From Chloroflexota bacterium (lineage in GTDB: Bacteria; Chloroflexota; Dehalococcoidia; UBA3495), in the NCBI GenBank assembly GCA_022571575.1, contig JACZXN010000128.1, positions 1 to 5,817 on the forward strand: DNA of 5,817 bases, in the 5' to 3' direction. Under the pieces are notes generated by a model, which had not been told where the DNA came from, searched no databases, and worked only from the letters and a program-made list of their open reading frames with translations. A program made the position numbers and the translations under genes. This document shows positions 5,233 to 5,817 of the stretch, piece by piece (position 1 is the first letter of the stretch; every line of letters starts with the position of its first letter).

Positions 5233-5817
5233 ATGATGAATCAGGTCTGGGGATTTATGATCCGGGTCCGGCGCAAGCGGGGGGTAGGCGCCGGCTTTGT
5301 GTTGGCTGCGCTCCTCATCAGCATCATCGGAAACGCCACCACATTCTTCTTCTTCGAGAGAGCCGCCCGCCCAGAGTTATCCGTCGGCGACAGCCTTTGG
5401 TACAGTATGATATCCATCACGACCATTGGCTATGGCGACCTTTCCGCCACCACCGTCGGGTCCAGGATCGGGACCATCTTTTTTATCACGATCGTGGGCC
5501 TGACCGCGTTCACCGCCTGGGCGGGCATGGTAATCAGTTGGCTGATCGAACTTCAGCACAGGGAGCGGACCGGCATGGGGAGTTTATATGTGAAGGAACA
5601 TATCTTGATCATCAACTTCCCCAACGAGTCCCGCGTCCGCCACATAATCGAAGAGTTCACCTCCGACCCGATGCACCAAAACGACGAGATCGCCATCATC
5701 ACCGACCGGGTGGAGACCCTGCCCTTCTCTCGTCCCAACATCTACTTCGTCCGCGGCTCACCGCTGGAAACGGAAACCTACGACCGGGCGAGGGCAGCCG
5801 AGGCCCAGAGAGCGATC
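5233..5817 (+). CDS. Two-TM potassium channel with cytoplasmic TrkA-N/RCK-like domain, N-terminal part (runs off the right edge)
   Basis: The first 195 residues of an inner-membrane potassium channel; the frame is open to the window end. Translation gives a basic N-terminus (RVRRKR, 11-16), TM1 at about 18-41 ending in four Phe, a pore helix at about 50-63, the selectivity filter TTIGYGD (63-69), and TM2 at about 79-105. After a charged linker, a Rossmann-like domain begins at HILIINF (123-129), the layout of MthK-type channels gated by a cytoplasmic regulatory domain. Two departures are visible: the Pro usually found three residues after GYGD is Ala72, and the first strand runs into INFPNESR without the glycine-rich nucleotide loop. 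The in-frame stop at 5218-5220 limits the start. ATGs at 5233 and 5236 lack a Shine-Dalgarno sequence; the ATG at 5257 (residue 9) has a weak GGGG upstream and is a real alternative. The channel identity is firm; its ligand is unknown. Confidence 0.9.
   Translation, partial: MMNQVWGFMIRVRRKRGVGAGFVLAALLISIIGNATTFFFFERAARPELSVGDSLWYSMISITTIGYGDLSATTVGSRIGTIFFITIVGLTAFTAWAGMVISWLIELQHRERTGMGSLYVKEHILIINFPNESRVRHIIEEFTSDPMHQNDEIAIITDRVETLPFSRPNIYFVRGSPLETETYDRARAAEAQRAI

Overview
The window is GC-rich (by eye about 60%), has compact genes, and reads as an ordinary chromosomal stretch of an environmental bacterium. I see no rRNA, tRNA, insertion sequence, integrase, phage gene or CRISPR array. 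A signal-peptide-free DUF1800/DUF1501 pair, a COG3618-type amidohydrolase and an isolated transglutaminase-fold protein together would suit a Chloroflexota (Dehalococcoidia/SAR202-like) genome. That placement is inferred from gene content and is not proven.

Layout. Positions 1-3436 are read leftward (minus strand). At the left edge is the N-terminal half of a DUF1501 protein (1-669). Behind a 54-bp gap lies a complete DUF1800 protein (724-2127). These two form an operon, driven by a well-formed sigma70-type promoter at 2208-2236. The 307-bp gap at 2128-2434 holds that promoter, an AT-rich initial transcribed region, an inverted repeat and a hairpin just after the next gene's stop. A metal-dependent amidohydrolase (2435-3436) follows as its own unit.

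The strand switches at 3437-3719, a divergent intergenic region with a candidate rightward promoter, two competing hairpins and a cluster of TGACG half-sites. To the right, on the plus strand, are a transglutaminase-like Cys-His-Asp protein (3720-5117, possibly starting at 3642) and, after a 16-bp perfect tandem repeat, the N-terminal part of a two-transmembrane potassium channel with a cytoplasmic regulatory domain (5233 to the window end).

Functionally, only the DUF1800/DUF1501 pair is a recognised partnership. The amidohydrolase, the transglutaminase-like protein and the channel show no evident shared pathway. I did not find a convincing new multi-gene system. The points most worth a second look are the channel's altered nucleotide-binding loop and filter flank, the large unassigned parts of the transglutaminase-like protein, the repeat before the channel gene, and the structured leader in the divergent region.
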